DNA of 64,000 bases. Source: Diplocloster hominis. Its GTDB lineage: Bacteria > Bacillota > Clostridia > Lachnospirales > Lachnospiraceae. The stretch lies in NCBI RefSeq assembly GCF_032380655.1, contig NZ_JAWDIY010000006.1, positions 124,001-188,000 of the forward strand, read 5' to 3'. Below, piece by piece: positions 6,975-14,728 of the stretch; positions within the stretch are counted from its first letter, which is position 1; each line of letters opens with the position of its first letter. The notes under the pieces were generated by a model. The model had not been told where the DNA came from and searched no databases. It was given only the letters and a program-made list of their open reading frames with translations. A program made the translations under genes and the position numbers.

Positions 6975-8147
6975 ATGAGGATTATCATCTATACAGGAAA
7001 AGGCGGAGTTGGAAAGACCACAGTGGCCGCCGCCACAGCACTGAGGCTTTCAGAGTCGGGGAAAAGGGTACTGATCATGAGTACGGACCAGGCGCATAGT
7101 CTGGGAGACGCATTTGACAAAAAAGTAGGCAGAGAAATAATCAAAATACAGGAAAATCTGGATGCCCTGGAAATCGACACCCTGTTCGAAAACGAAAAAA
7201 GCTGGGGGCATCTGAGAAGCTACCTGAAGAGGATGCTGACCATAAAAGGGGAAGGAGGGATCGAGGTAGAAGAACTGTTGGTATTTCCGGGGCTGGAAGA
7301 GCTGTTGTCCATGTTCCGCATCCTGGATATTTATGAAGAAAATACCTACGATGTCCTGATCGTAGATTGCGCGCCCACCGGAGAGACACTTTCCCTTCTG
7401 AAATATCCGGAGATGCTGTCCGGTTTTATGGAAAAAATTCTTCCCTTTAAGCGCAAGAGCGCCAAAATCGCAGGGCCGGCCATAGAAAAAATCACAAAAA
7501 TACCAATGCCTGAGGACAGCGTATTCGATGACATTGAGTACCTGATGGACAAAATGCAGCGTCTTCAAACGCTGCTGCTGGACAAAGAAACGCTGAGCAT
7601 CCGCCTGGTAACCACTCCTGAAAAAATAGTTATTCAGGAGACCAGGCGGACCTTCACCTGTCTGTACCTGTTCAACTATAATGTTGATGCCATCGTGATT
7701 AACAGAATCTATCCCGCGCAGGCCATGGAAGGCTACTTCAGCAAGTGGATCGAACACCAGGAAGAAGGCCTCCGGGAAATCCGGCAAAGCTTCTCGGAAA
7801 TTCCCCGTTTCCAACTGGAGCTTAAGCCAAAGGAGGCGCGCACCATTCCGGAACTTCTGGTACTTGGCCGCCAGTTATTCCAGGATGCCGATCCCTCGGC
7901 CATTTTTTTCCGGAAAGAGATCTTTCACCTTCAAAAAGAACCTGGCTGTATAACCATAAGGATCTTCCTGCCTTTTGCGGACAAAGGGGACCTGGATCTG
8001 AAACAAAACGAGGAAGAACTTATCTTAAGCGTAAGGAACGAGACCCGAAGATTTCCGCTTCCGTTGGAGTGCCGGAATCAGCCGATCCATTCTGCCCGGT
8101 ATAGAGAAGAGTATCTGGTGATAAAATTTGAGGCTGTTTGTTCATAA
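6975..8147 (+). CDS. ArsA/Get3-family ATPase with C-terminal Hsp20-like domain (second copy)
   Basis: A 390-residue paralogue of the protein at 5491, of the same length. GKGGVGKTT is at 9-17, 'STDQAHSLGDAF' at about 36-47, and 'DCAPTGETLSLLKYPEML' near 125-142. The C-terminal Hsp20-like domain ('CITIRIFLPFADKGDLDLKQNEEELILSV') is present too. The two copies have clearly diverged, which suits an obligate heterodimer as well as two homodimers. The strong site GAGGAGGTT lies upstream of ATG 6975. The pair, the 81-residue protein and the MarR regulator form one cassette. No membrane partner is encoded nearby, so the client or cargo is unknown. Confidence 0.85.
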   Translation: MRIIIYTGKGGVGKTTVAAATALRLSESGKRVLIMSTDQAHSLGDAFDKKVGREIIKIQENLDALEIDTLFENEKSWGHLRSYLKRMLTIKGEGGIEVEELLVFPGLEELLSMFRILDIYEENTYDVLIVDCAPTGETLSLLKYPEMLSGFMEKILPFKRKSAKIAGPAIEKITKIPMPEDSVFDDIEYLMDKMQRLQTLLLDKETLSIRLVTTPEKIVIQETRRTFTCLYLFNYNVDAIVINRIYPAQAMEGYFSKWIEHQEEGLREIRQSFSEIPRFQLELKPKEARTIPELLVLGRQLFQDADPSAIFFRKEIFHLQKEPGCITIRIFLPFADKGDLDLKQNEEELILSVRNETRRFPLPLECRNQPIHSARYREEYLVIKFEAVCS

Positions 8148-8332
8148 GCTTGCCGGCAGGGCCGTTAGGAAGGGATGGGAGGAAGGACTGGGAGAGGCCT
8201 GGGATTATTTTTTTGGTGCGTTTTATAGGAGAATGATGTATAATGTTAAATGGTTGTGGAGCCGGAATGGCTTTCCACCCTGCTTTTTGGAAAATAAACG
8301 TTTTTTAACGTGTTGAAGGAGGATATGTTTTT

Positions 8333-10618
8333 ATGGTAAAACTTTATGACAGCGGTGTTTATCTGGTAAATGGGACCGAACTGGTTGAGGATGGCCCGCA
8401 GGCCGCAGCGGTTTTGCAGAATAAGTATGGACACTCAGTGACCAGGGAAGAGGCGGCTGCCGGAACGATGGCTTATGGGATTCTGAAGGATCATAATACT
8501 TCGGGAAATATGGAAAAGCTGCAGGTTAAGTTTGACAAGCTGACTTCGCATGATATTACTTTTGTGGGAATCATCCAGACGGCGAGAGCTTCCGGGCTTG
8601 AGAAATTTCCGGTGCCTTATGTGCTGACCAACTGCCATAACAGCCTGTGCGCGGTGGGCGGTACGATTAATGAGGATGACCACATGTTTGGTCTGACCTG
8701 CGCTAAGAAATATGGCGGCGTTTATGTACCCCCTCACCAGGCGGTTATCCATCAGTATGCCCGGGAGATGCTTTCCGGCGGCGGAAAGATGATTCTGGGG
8801 TCCGACAGCCATACCCGTTATGGGGCCCTTGGCACCATGGCTATGGGAGAAGGCGGACCGGAGCTGGTGAAACAGCTTTTGAATAAGACTTATGATATTA
8901 ATATGCCGGGAGTCGTAGCGGTGTATCTGACGGGGACACCGAATAAAGGGGTTGGCCCCCAGGATGTGGCGCTGGCTATTATCGGAGAAGTGTTCGGCAA
9001 CGGCTATGTGAATAACAAGGTTATGGAATTCGTAGGACCCGGCGTGGATCAGCTGAGTGTGGATTTCCGGATCGGTATCGATGTTATGACGACGGAAACT
9101 ACCTGCCTGTCCTCGATCTGGAAGACGGATGAGAAGGTAAAAGAGTATTATGATATCCATGGACGGGTGGAGGAATATAAGGAGCTGAATCCCGGAGCCG
9201 TGACTTACTATGATGGGTGCGTCTATGTGGATCTGAGCCAGGTGAAGCCCATGATCGCCATGCCGTTCCATCCCAGCAATACCTACACGATAGAGGAATT
9301 AAATGCCAACCTGCTGGACATCCTGGAAGAATGCGAGAAGAAGGCGCTGGTAAGTCTGGACGGAGCCGTGGAGTTTAAATTAAGAGATAAAGTACGGAAC
9401 GGAAAGTTATATGTGGATCAGGGAATCATTGCGGGATGCGCCGGCGGCGGCTTTGAAAATATCTGTGACGCGGCGGATATTGTCCGCGGCAGAAGCACCG
9501 GGGCCGATGAATTCACCCTGAGCGTATATCCGGCCAGCACGCCGATCTATATGGAGCTGGTTCGCAACGGCTGCATTGCCGACCTGATGGAGACCGGCGC
9601 CATTGTGAAAACCGCGTTCTGCGGTCCCTGCTTCGGAGCGGGTGACACGCCCTGCAACAACGGATTTTCCATTCGTCATACCACCCGTAATTTCCCTAAC
9701 AGGGAGGGGTCCAAGCTGCAGAGCGGACAGATCTCTTCCGTAGCGTTGATGGATGCCCGTTCCATCGCGGCGACGGCGGCCAATCAGGGATACCTGACGG
9801 CAGCCACAGATCTGGATGTGGAATACCGCGGCCCGAAATATCATTTTGACAAGACGATCTATAAAAACAGAATCTTTGACAGCCATGGAGTGGCAGATCC
9901 TTCCGTCGAGATCAAGTTCGGCCCTAACATCAAGGACTGGCCGGCCATGTCCGCGCTTCCTGAGAATATGGTGTTAAAAGTGGTTTCCGAAATCCATGAT
10001 CCGGTCACTACCACCGATGAACTGATCCCCTCCGGAGAGACCTCATCCTACCGTTCCAACCCTCTGGGCCTGGCTGAGTTTACCCTTTCCAGAAAAGATC
10101 CCGCCTATGTGGGGCGCGCCAAGGAAGTCCAGAAGGCGCAAAAAGCCATCGAAGCCGGTACCTGCCCGCTGGACGCGCTGGAGGAACTAAAACCCGTATT
10201 CGAAGCGATCCACACCCGGTATCCTGAAGTGGGCGAGGGAAATGTCGGTGTGGGAAGTACTATCTTTGCCGTAAAACCCGGTGACGGCTCCGCCAGAGAG
10301 CAGGCGGCATCCTGCCAGAAAGTACTGGGCGGCTGGGCCAATATCGCCAATGAATACGCCACCAAGAGATACCGTTCCAACCTGATCAACTGGGGCATGC
10401 TGCCCTTCCTGATCGAAAAAGGGGATCTCCCCTTCAAGAACGGAGACTATCTCTTCATCCCTGGTATCCGTGAAGTGATAGAGCAGAAGAAAGGTCAGTT
10501 AAAAGCCTACGTGGTAAGCGACGGCCTGAAAGAATTCGAATTAAAGTTAGGTGAGCTTACCGACGACGAGAGGAGCATCATTCTCAAAGGCTGCCTGATC
10601 AATTATTACAGGGGCTGA
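8333..10618 (+). CDS. Aconitase-superfamily hydratase (YbhJ-like)
   Basis: A 761-residue protein of the aconitase/isopropylmalate-isomerase superfamily, about the length of the uncharacterised E. coli hydratase YbhJ. The first catalytic domain carries 'GSDSHTRYGALGTMAMGEGG' type residues (about 160-180). The [4Fe-4S] ligands are expected at the Cys of 'GIIAGCAGGG' (about 366) and the two Cys of 'FCGPCFGAG' (about 427-430). The swivel domain ends with 'GNVGVGSTIFAVKPGDGSAREQAA'. The start follows GAAGGAGGATATG. It stands alone, with no citrate- or leucine-pathway neighbours, so the substrate is open. Confidence 0.85.
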   Translation: MVKLYDSGVYLVNGTELVEDGPQAAAVLQNKYGHSVTREEAAAGTMAYGILKDHNTSGNMEKLQVKFDKLTSHDITFVGIIQTARASGLEKFPVPYVLTNCHNSLCAVGGTINEDDHMFGLTCAKKYGGVYVPPHQAVIHQYAREMLSGGGKMILGSDSHTRYGALGTMAMGEGGPELVKQLLNKTYDINMPGVVAVYLTGTPNKGVGPQDVALAIIGEVFGNGYVNNKVMEFVGPGVDQLSVDFRIGIDVMTTETTCLSSIWKTDEKVKEYYDIHGRVEEYKELNPGAVTYYDGCVYVDLSQVKPMIAMPFHPSNTYTIEELNANLLDILEECEKKALVSLDGAVEFKLRDKVRNGKLYVDQGIIAGCAGGGFENICDAADIVRGRSTGADEFTLSVYPASTPIYMELVRNGCIADLMETGAIVKTAFCGPCFGAGDTPCNNGFSIRHTTRNFPNREGSKLQSGQISSVALMDARSIAATAANQGYLTAATDLDVEYRGPKYHFDKTIYKNRIFDSHGVADPSVEIKFGPNIKDWPAMSALPENMVLKVVSEIHDPVTTTDELIPSGETSSYRSNPLGLAEFTLSRKDPAYVGRAKEVQKAQKAIEAGTCPLDALEELKPVFEAIHTRYPEVGEGNVGVGSTIFAVKPGDGSAREQAASCQKVLGGWANIANEYATKRYRSNLINWGMLPFLIEKGDLPFKNGDYLFIPGIREVIEQKKGQLKAYVVSDGLKEFELKLGELTDDERSIILKGCLINYYRG

Positions 10619-10728
10619 CTATTTATCATACATCGCACGTAAGCGGCTAAAAAAATTATTTGTCAAATTAATCTACTAGAAAAGAGCTGGTAAAACAGCC
10701 CGGGAGAGTAAAAAAAGATGACTGAAAA

Positions 10729-10815
10729 GGGACAGGCACAAATCGATGCAAAGCTGCGGAAACCCCGTAATCTATAGGGATTTTATAAATGGGGAATTGA
10801 ATTTGCCTGTCCCTG
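10729..10815. repeat. Palindromic intergenic repeat, GGGACAGGCA type
   Basis: AGGGACAGGCA at the left is mirrored by TGCCTGTCCCT at 10805-10815, with an inner ACCCC/GGGAT-like stem. The end sequence resembles the outer edge of the GGGGAC...GTCCCC units elsewhere in the window. No coding signal is seen here. Apart from this element and the tRNA, the 10619-11401 interval holds only the promoter, terminator and 126-bp repeat listed separately. Confidence 0.6.
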
Positions 10816-10895
10816 CTGTTGGTAAAAAGAAAATCAGGAATAATTCCTGAGATTCCTGCGTATAATAAGATATAATCCGTCAATAAGATATAAAC

Positions 10896-10924
10896 TTGAC
10901 ATTACCAATGAAACGTACTATACT
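10896..10924 (+). promoter_or_regulatory. Promoter of initiator tRNA
   Basis: TTGACA (10896-10901), a 17-bp spacer and TATACT (10919-10924) lie 18 bp before the mature tRNA 5' end. Confidence 0.8.
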
Positions 10925-10941
10925 AATAAAGCATCAAGTGA

Positions 10942-11015
<74 letters not shown>

Positions 11016-11019
11016 CTTA

Positions 11020-11050
11020 AAACAGCCTATCCACGGGCTGTTTTTTATTT
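11020..11050 (+). terminator. Terminator of the initiator tRNA
   Basis: AACAGCC pairs with GGCTGTT across a short loop and is followed by TTTTTATTTTTT. It ends exactly where the 126-bp repeat begins. Confidence 0.8.
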
Positions 11051-11176
11051 TTTCATAGGAAAGTGCTCCTATGAAATAAAAAACGCTCCGCGGGGATCGC
11101 ACTACGGCGGAAAGGAAGATGCCGCTTACGCGGCCCGCCGTAGGCGGAGAGTTTCGCAAGCGAAACTCTTTTTCAT
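11051..11176. repeat. 126-bp three-hairpin repeat, copy B
   Basis: Identical to 1460-1585 (three hairpins, the last with a U-run). It starts immediately after the tRNA terminator. A decayed partial copy of its left part (AAGTGTTCCTATGAAATAAAAACGCTTT) follows at about 11182-11212, suggesting repeated insertion at this site. Confidence 0.9.
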
Positions 11177-11401
11177 CATAAGAAAGTGTTCCTATGAAAT
11201 AAAAACGCTTTGCAGGAGGAGAGTTTTGCCCATATCCCGGCCTTTTTTGCATCCTCCGCCTAAGATTCCTTCCCTCTGGAAAATTCTAGATTGTAGTCCA
11301 TAACCTATTTTAATATGGAAGAAGATGTGGTATATTTGATAAGAAATGATTTACCATGGCTGCATAGAAACTAATGAGTAACGGCAGGAAAGGAGAGCCT
11401 T

Positions 11402-12277
11402 ATGGACATTCTGGATCTTGATGATGATATAAAGGAAGAAAAAGAAAAACGCGAAGAGGAGCATAAATCTCAAAAACCTTCTCCCAAAAAGAAGGGAGGC
11501 AAAGGGTGGTCGGCCGCCAGCAAGGTAGTGCTTGCGATCTCTGTGCTGGTATTTTTGTTTGCCGCCTGGCAGCTGGTCTCCATATTTGTAGGGTACAAAC
11601 AGGGCAGCGACGAGTACAAAGACCTGGAGCAGTTTGTTGCGGAGGAAGAACCAGAACCCAAACCCATTGAAGCTTCCGGGGGAATCGCCGCGGATGTGGA
11701 GGAAGAGAAGCCTCTGACCGAGACTATTTCAAGAGCCAGCTTTGACGAGCTGAAGGCCATCAATTCAGACATCGTGGGCTGGATTGAATTTGAAAATATT
11801 GATATTAATTATCCGGTGGTCCAGACCGGAGACAATGATTATTACCTGACCCATACGGTGAAAAACACCAGGAACAGTGTGGGCGCCATTTTTGTGGAAT
11901 ACACAAATAACGCGGATTTCCAGGATGATAACACCTTTATCTATGGACATAACATGAAGAACGGTTCCATGTTCGGGCTGCTGAAAAAATATAAGGACCC
12001 GTCATACTATCAGGCGAACCAATTCTTCTGGATCTACACGCCGCAGGGGGATTACATGTATCAGATCTTCTCCTGCCATGAGGCGGAGCCGGAGTCTGAG
12101 ACCTACACCAACGGGTTTGGTTCCAAAGAAAGCTACGCTTCGTACCTTCAGACGATCAAAGATTTATCCCTGTATGATACCGGTGTGGCTGTGACTTCCG
12201 ATGACAAAATTGTCAGCCTGTCCACCTGTACAAAAGACAAGGGTGTACGTTTTGTGGTTCACGCCAAAAGGCTGTAG
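11402..12277 (+). CDS. srtB: Class B sortase
   Basis: A 291-residue transpeptidase that attaches surface proteins to the cell wall or builds pili. A Lys/Glu-rich cytoplasmic start is followed by one signal-anchor span (about 41-65) and the sortase domain. The catalytic His lies in 'FIYGHNMKNGSMFG' (about 183), the Cys in 'SLSTCT' (about 277), and the Arg in 'GVRFVVHAKRL' at the very end. The order and the 'YGHNM' motif indicate class B. No LPxTG- or NPxTG-type substrate gene is next to it, so it may serve substrates encoded elsewhere. The ribosome site is AAAGGAGAG. Confidence 0.9.
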   Translation: MDILDLDDDIKEEKEKREEEHKSQKPSPKKKGGKGWSAASKVVLAISVLVFLFAAWQLVSIFVGYKQGSDEYKDLEQFVAEEEPEPKPIEASGGIAADVEEEKPLTETISRASFDELKAINSDIVGWIEFENIDINYPVVQTGDNDYYLTHTVKNTRNSVGAIFVEYTNNADFQDDNTFIYGHNMKNGSMFGLLKKYKDPSYYQANQFFWIYTPQGDYMYQIFSCHEAEPESETYTNGFGSKESYASYLQTIKDLSLYDTGVAVTSDDKIVSLSTCTKDKGVRFVVHAKRL

Positions 12278-12322
12278 CAGGGATACCTGTTTGTGCGGAA
12301 AAACCGCAGGTGGGAGGGAATC

Positions 12323-13054
12323 ATGGATACTATCGAAACATTGCAGAAGTGGATCGACAGCAGTGACAATATCGTATTTTTCGGAGGTGCCGGTGTCTCA
12401 ACCGAAAGCGGTATTCCCGACTTCAGGAGTGTGGACGGACTGTATCATCAGGAGTATGATTATCCGCCTGAGACGATGTTAAGCCGCACCTTTTATGAGA
12501 GAAAGCCGGAAGAATTCTATCGTTTCTACCGGAACAAGATGCTCTATCTGGATGCCATGCCAAATGAGGCCCACAGGAAGCTGGCCGAACTGGAGCAGGC
12601 GGGCAGATTACGGGCGGTGATTACCCAGAATATAGACGGCCTTCACCAGAAGGCCGGCAGCAAAGAGGTACTGGAGCTGCACGGCAGTGTGCTGCGCAAT
12701 TACTGTTCCCGCTGCAAACGGTTCTATCCGGTGGAGGCGGTTACGCGGTCTTCGGGGGTACCTCATTGCGAGTGCGGCGGTAAGATTAAGCCGGATGTTG
12801 TATTATATGAAGAGGGTCTGGATCAGAAGATCCTTTCGAAAGCAGTGAAATATATAGAAAATGCGGATATTCTGATCATCGGCGGTACGTCTCTGGTCGT
12901 ATACCCGGCGGCCGGACTGATCGATTATTACAGAGGCGATAAGCTGGTCCTGATCAACAAAGCGCCCACCGGTATGGACTACAAGGCAGATCTGCTGGTA
13001 CAGGGCAGCATCGGAGAGATTTTGGGTCAGATACAGGTGCATGGAGGCAGATAG
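12323..13054 (+). CDS. cobB: NAD-dependent protein deacylase, sirtuin family
   Basis: A 243-residue Sir2-type enzyme that removes acetyl or other acyl groups from lysine using NAD+. The NAD site 'GAGVSTESGIPDFRS' (about 25-39), 'TQNIDGLH' (about 99-106), catalytic His in 'LELHGS' (about 118) and zinc pairs CSRC...CEC..G are all present. The start at 12323 (after GGGAGGGAATC) is preferred to the earlier in-frame ATG at 12293 because it gives the normal sirtuin N-terminus. The stop codon abuts the next gene's ATG, so the two are translationally linked. Confidence 0.9.
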   Translation: MDTIETLQKWIDSSDNIVFFGGAGVSTESGIPDFRSVDGLYHQEYDYPPETMLSRTFYERKPEEFYRFYRNKMLYLDAMPNEAHRKLAELEQAGRLRAVITQNIDGLHQKAGSKEVLELHGSVLRNYCSRCKRFYPVEAVTRSSGVPHCECGGKIKPDVVLYEEGLDQKILSKAVKYIENADILIIGGTSLVVYPAAGLIDYYRGDKLVLINKAPTGMDYKADLLVQGSIGEILGQIQVHGGR

Positions 13055-13237
13055 ATGGACTATGAAGTGGGAGATATCGTAAAACTGAAAAAGCAGCATC
13101 CCTGCGGCAGCCAGGAGTGGGAAATACTCCGGGTAGGTGCGGATTTCAGGCTGAAATGTATGGGATGCGGACATCAGATCATGATTGCCAGGAAAATGGT
13201 GGAAAAAAACACGAAAGATCTTCGCAAAAAACCTTGA
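13055..13237 (+). CDS. DUF951 small protein
   Basis: 60 residues beginning 'MDYEVGDIVKLKKQHPCGS', with the 'WEILRVGADFRLKCMGCGHQIMI' core that defines the DUF951 family of Firmicutes. The Cys residues (HPCG and KCMGCGH) could hold a metal. The start directly follows the sirtuin stop. In many Firmicutes this family lies next to the rpsF operon, as here. Function unknown; a nucleic-acid-binding role has been suggested from the SH3-like pattern, which I cannot confirm. Confidence 0.85.
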   Translation: MDYEVGDIVKLKKQHPCGSQEWEILRVGADFRLKCMGCGHQIMIARKMVEKNTKDLRKKP

Positions 13238-13262
13238 AATCACGGACAATCTGTGCTATTAT
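13234..13262 (+). promoter_or_regulatory. Promoter of the rpsF-ssb-rpsR operon
   Basis: TTGAAA (13234-13239), a 17-bp spacer and TATTAT (13257-13262) overlap the end of the DUF951 gene. The roughly 95-nt leader after it contains a GTTCC-GTAA-GGAAC hairpin and a CCCTG/CAGGG hairpin before the ribosome site. In other bacteria the S6:S18 complex binds a hairpin in this leader to regulate the operon. Whether this leader carries that exact motif I cannot decide by eye. Confidence 0.7.
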
Positions 13263-13364
13263 AGTAGCTCGTGATATATTATTCGTTCCGTAAGGAACTG
13301 ATGATTTAATCCTTGTTCCCTGCGCTGACAGGGGGCCAAAGACCATAAGGAGGTGTAAGAACAC

Positions 13365-13652
13365 ATGAACAAGTACGAATTGGCAGTCGTCTTAACTGCA
13401 AAGATTGAAGACGAAGAGAGAGTCGCTACCATCGAAAAGATCAAAGGTTACGTGGAACGCTTCGGCGGCACCATCACCAAAGTGGATGAATGGGGCAAAA
13501 AGAGACTGGCCTATGAGATCCAGAAGATGAGAGAAGGCTTTTATTACTTTATCCAGTTTGAGGCGGATTCAGATGCTCCGGCAGAGATCGAGAGACGTAT
13601 CCGGATCATGGAAAATGTAATCCGCTATTTGTGCGTAAAACAGGGTGAGTAA
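13365..13652 (+). CDS. rpsF: 30S ribosomal protein S6
   Basis: 95 residues, the usual length. 'MNKYELAVVLTAKIEDEERVATIEKIKGYV', 'VDEWGKKRLAYEIQKMREGFYYFIQFEAD' and 'IRIMENVIRYLCVK' type segments are diagnostic of S6, the platform protein that pairs with S18. AAGGAGGTG precedes the ATG. It is first in the S6-SSB-S18 operon. Confidence 0.97.
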   Translation: MNKYELAVVLTAKIEDEERVATIEKIKGYVERFGGTITKVDEWGKKRLAYEIQKMREGFYYFIQFEADSDAPAEIERRIRIMENVIRYLCVKQGE

Positions 13653-13682
13653 GACGACTGTGCACATATAGGAGGAGTCAGT

Positions 13683-14138
13683 ATGAACAAAGTTATTTTA
13701 ATGGGGAATTTGACCAGAGATCCTGAAGTCCGGTATTCCGGCGGAGAAAACTCCATGGCGATCGCCAGATTTTCACTGGCTGTCAGCCGCCGGTTCAGCC
13801 GTAACAGCGATACCGATACGGATTTCTTTAACTGTACTGCATTCGGCAAACAGGCCGAGTTTGTTGAGCGTTATTTCCACAAAGGAATGCGTATGCTGTT
13901 AAGCGGCCGGGTTCAGAATGACAATTATACGAACAGAAACGGTGAAAAAGTCTACTCCGTGCAGATCATTGCGGATGACATTGAATTCGCCGAGAGCAAA
14001 AACTCCAGTGCGGGTAATGCAGGGGGCTTTAATGCAGGTGGATTTCAGGATGCGGGCAGACCCGAACCCAGCCAGGCGGTTGGTGACGGCTTCATGAACA
14101 TTCCGGATGGAATTGATGAAGAGCTGCCGTTTAACTGA
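13683..14138 (+). CDS. ssb: Single-stranded DNA-binding protein
   Basis: A 151-residue SSB. The N-terminal OB fold begins 'MNKVILMGNLTRDPEVRY' and includes 'FFNCTAFGKQAEFVERYFHKG' and 'VYSVQIIADDIEFAE'. A Gly/Asn-rich flexible linker and the acidic tip 'DEELPFN' follow. This tip closely matches the canonical partner-binding D-D-I-P-F tail. Its place between rpsF and rpsR is the standard Firmicutes order. Confidence 0.97.
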   Translation: MNKVILMGNLTRDPEVRYSGGENSMAIARFSLAVSRRFSRNSDTDTDFFNCTAFGKQAEFVERYFHKGMRMLLSGRVQNDNYTNRNGEKVYSVQIIADDIEFAESKNSSAGNAGGFNAGGFQDAGRPEPSQAVGDGFMNIPDGIDEELPFN

Positions 14139-14179
14139 TGATATTGAGCGGTTTTTAATCTGATAGGAGGTAATGAACA

Positions 14180-14443
14180 ATGGCATATAACAGACCTGAT
14201 GGCCAGGGTGGTCCGATGAAGAGACGCGGCGGCCGCAGAAGAAAAAAAGTCTGTGTGTTCTGTGGTAAAGAGAACAACGAGATCGATTACAAGGATGTAA
14301 ACAAATTAAAAAGATATGTCTCTGAAAGAGGTAAAATTCTTCCCAGAAGAATTACCGGCAACTGTGCAAAACATCAGCGTGCGCTGACAGTTGCGATTAA
14401 GAGAGCGAGACATATCGCTCTGATGCCGTATACGGTTGATTAA
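14180..14443 (+). CDS. rpsR: 30S ribosomal protein S18
   Basis: 87 residues, with a Lys/Arg-rich start, 'CVFCGKENNEIDYKDVNKLKRYVSERGKI' and 'TGNCAKHQRALTVAIKRARHIALMPY', the S18 core. The CxxC and later Cys could form a zinc site (the zinc-binding type of S18). TAGGAGGTAATG precedes the ATG. It is the last gene before a strong terminator. Confidence 0.97.
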   Translation: MAYNRPDGQGGPMKRRGGRRRKKVCVFCGKENNEIDYKDVNKLKRYVSERGKILPRRITGNCAKHQRALTVAIKRARHIALMPYTVD

Positions 14444-14447
14444 AAAT

Positions 14448-14477
14448 AAAGGGCTGCCCGCTGGGCGGCCCTTTTTT
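14448..14477 (+). terminator. Terminator of rpsF-ssb-rpsR
   Basis: AAAGGGCTGCCC and GGGCGGCCCTTTTTT form a GC-rich stem with a T run directly after the rpsR stop. Confidence 0.9.
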
Positions 14478-14494
14478 GAGCCGGCCTTATGGAA

Positions 14495-14563
14495 GGGGAC
14501 TGGCACTTTTCGGAAGCAAGCCGAAGCCTTCAGGCGACTACGTGGAGAAAAGGGCCTGTCCCC
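14495..14563. repeat. GGGGACTGGC-type palindromic repeat unit
   Basis: A 69-bp unit that starts GGGGACTGGCACTTTTC and ends AAGGGCCTGTCCCC. It belongs to the same family as the halves of the element at 4549-4776 and the unit at 18595-18662, and shares an inner CTACGTGGAG-like core. Confidence 0.8.
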
Positions 14564-14728
14564 TCTTAACCTTAAGGCGGCTAAAGAAAATCTTAAGGGT
14601 TCCATAATCTTTCAAAAAATGATATAATACAATTTATCAGAATTCGCATTGTGCAGACTGATGAATATTATATATATGGATGGCGGGGGTTATTCGAAGA
14701 TCCGCCTGTGGTTTATAGGAGAAACAGC

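Noticed and set aside
7050..7814. Long minus-strand frame opposite the second ArsA-like gene
   Set aside because: A shadow of the plus-strand gene; it shows no domain and no ribosome site.
5491..8147. Arsenic resistance operon
   Set aside because: No arsB/acr3, arsC, arsD or ArsR is present, and the regulator is MarR type.
8128..8316. 62-residue frame between the second ArsA-like gene and the hydratase
   Set aside because: It overlaps the ATPase stop region, lacks a ribosome site, and its composition does not resemble a real protein.
10668..10883. 71-residue minus-strand frame
   Set aside because: It lies across the GGGACAGGCA palindrome and has no initiation signal.
14436..14627. 63-residue frame after rpsR
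   Set aside because: It runs through the rpsR terminator and a repeat unit.
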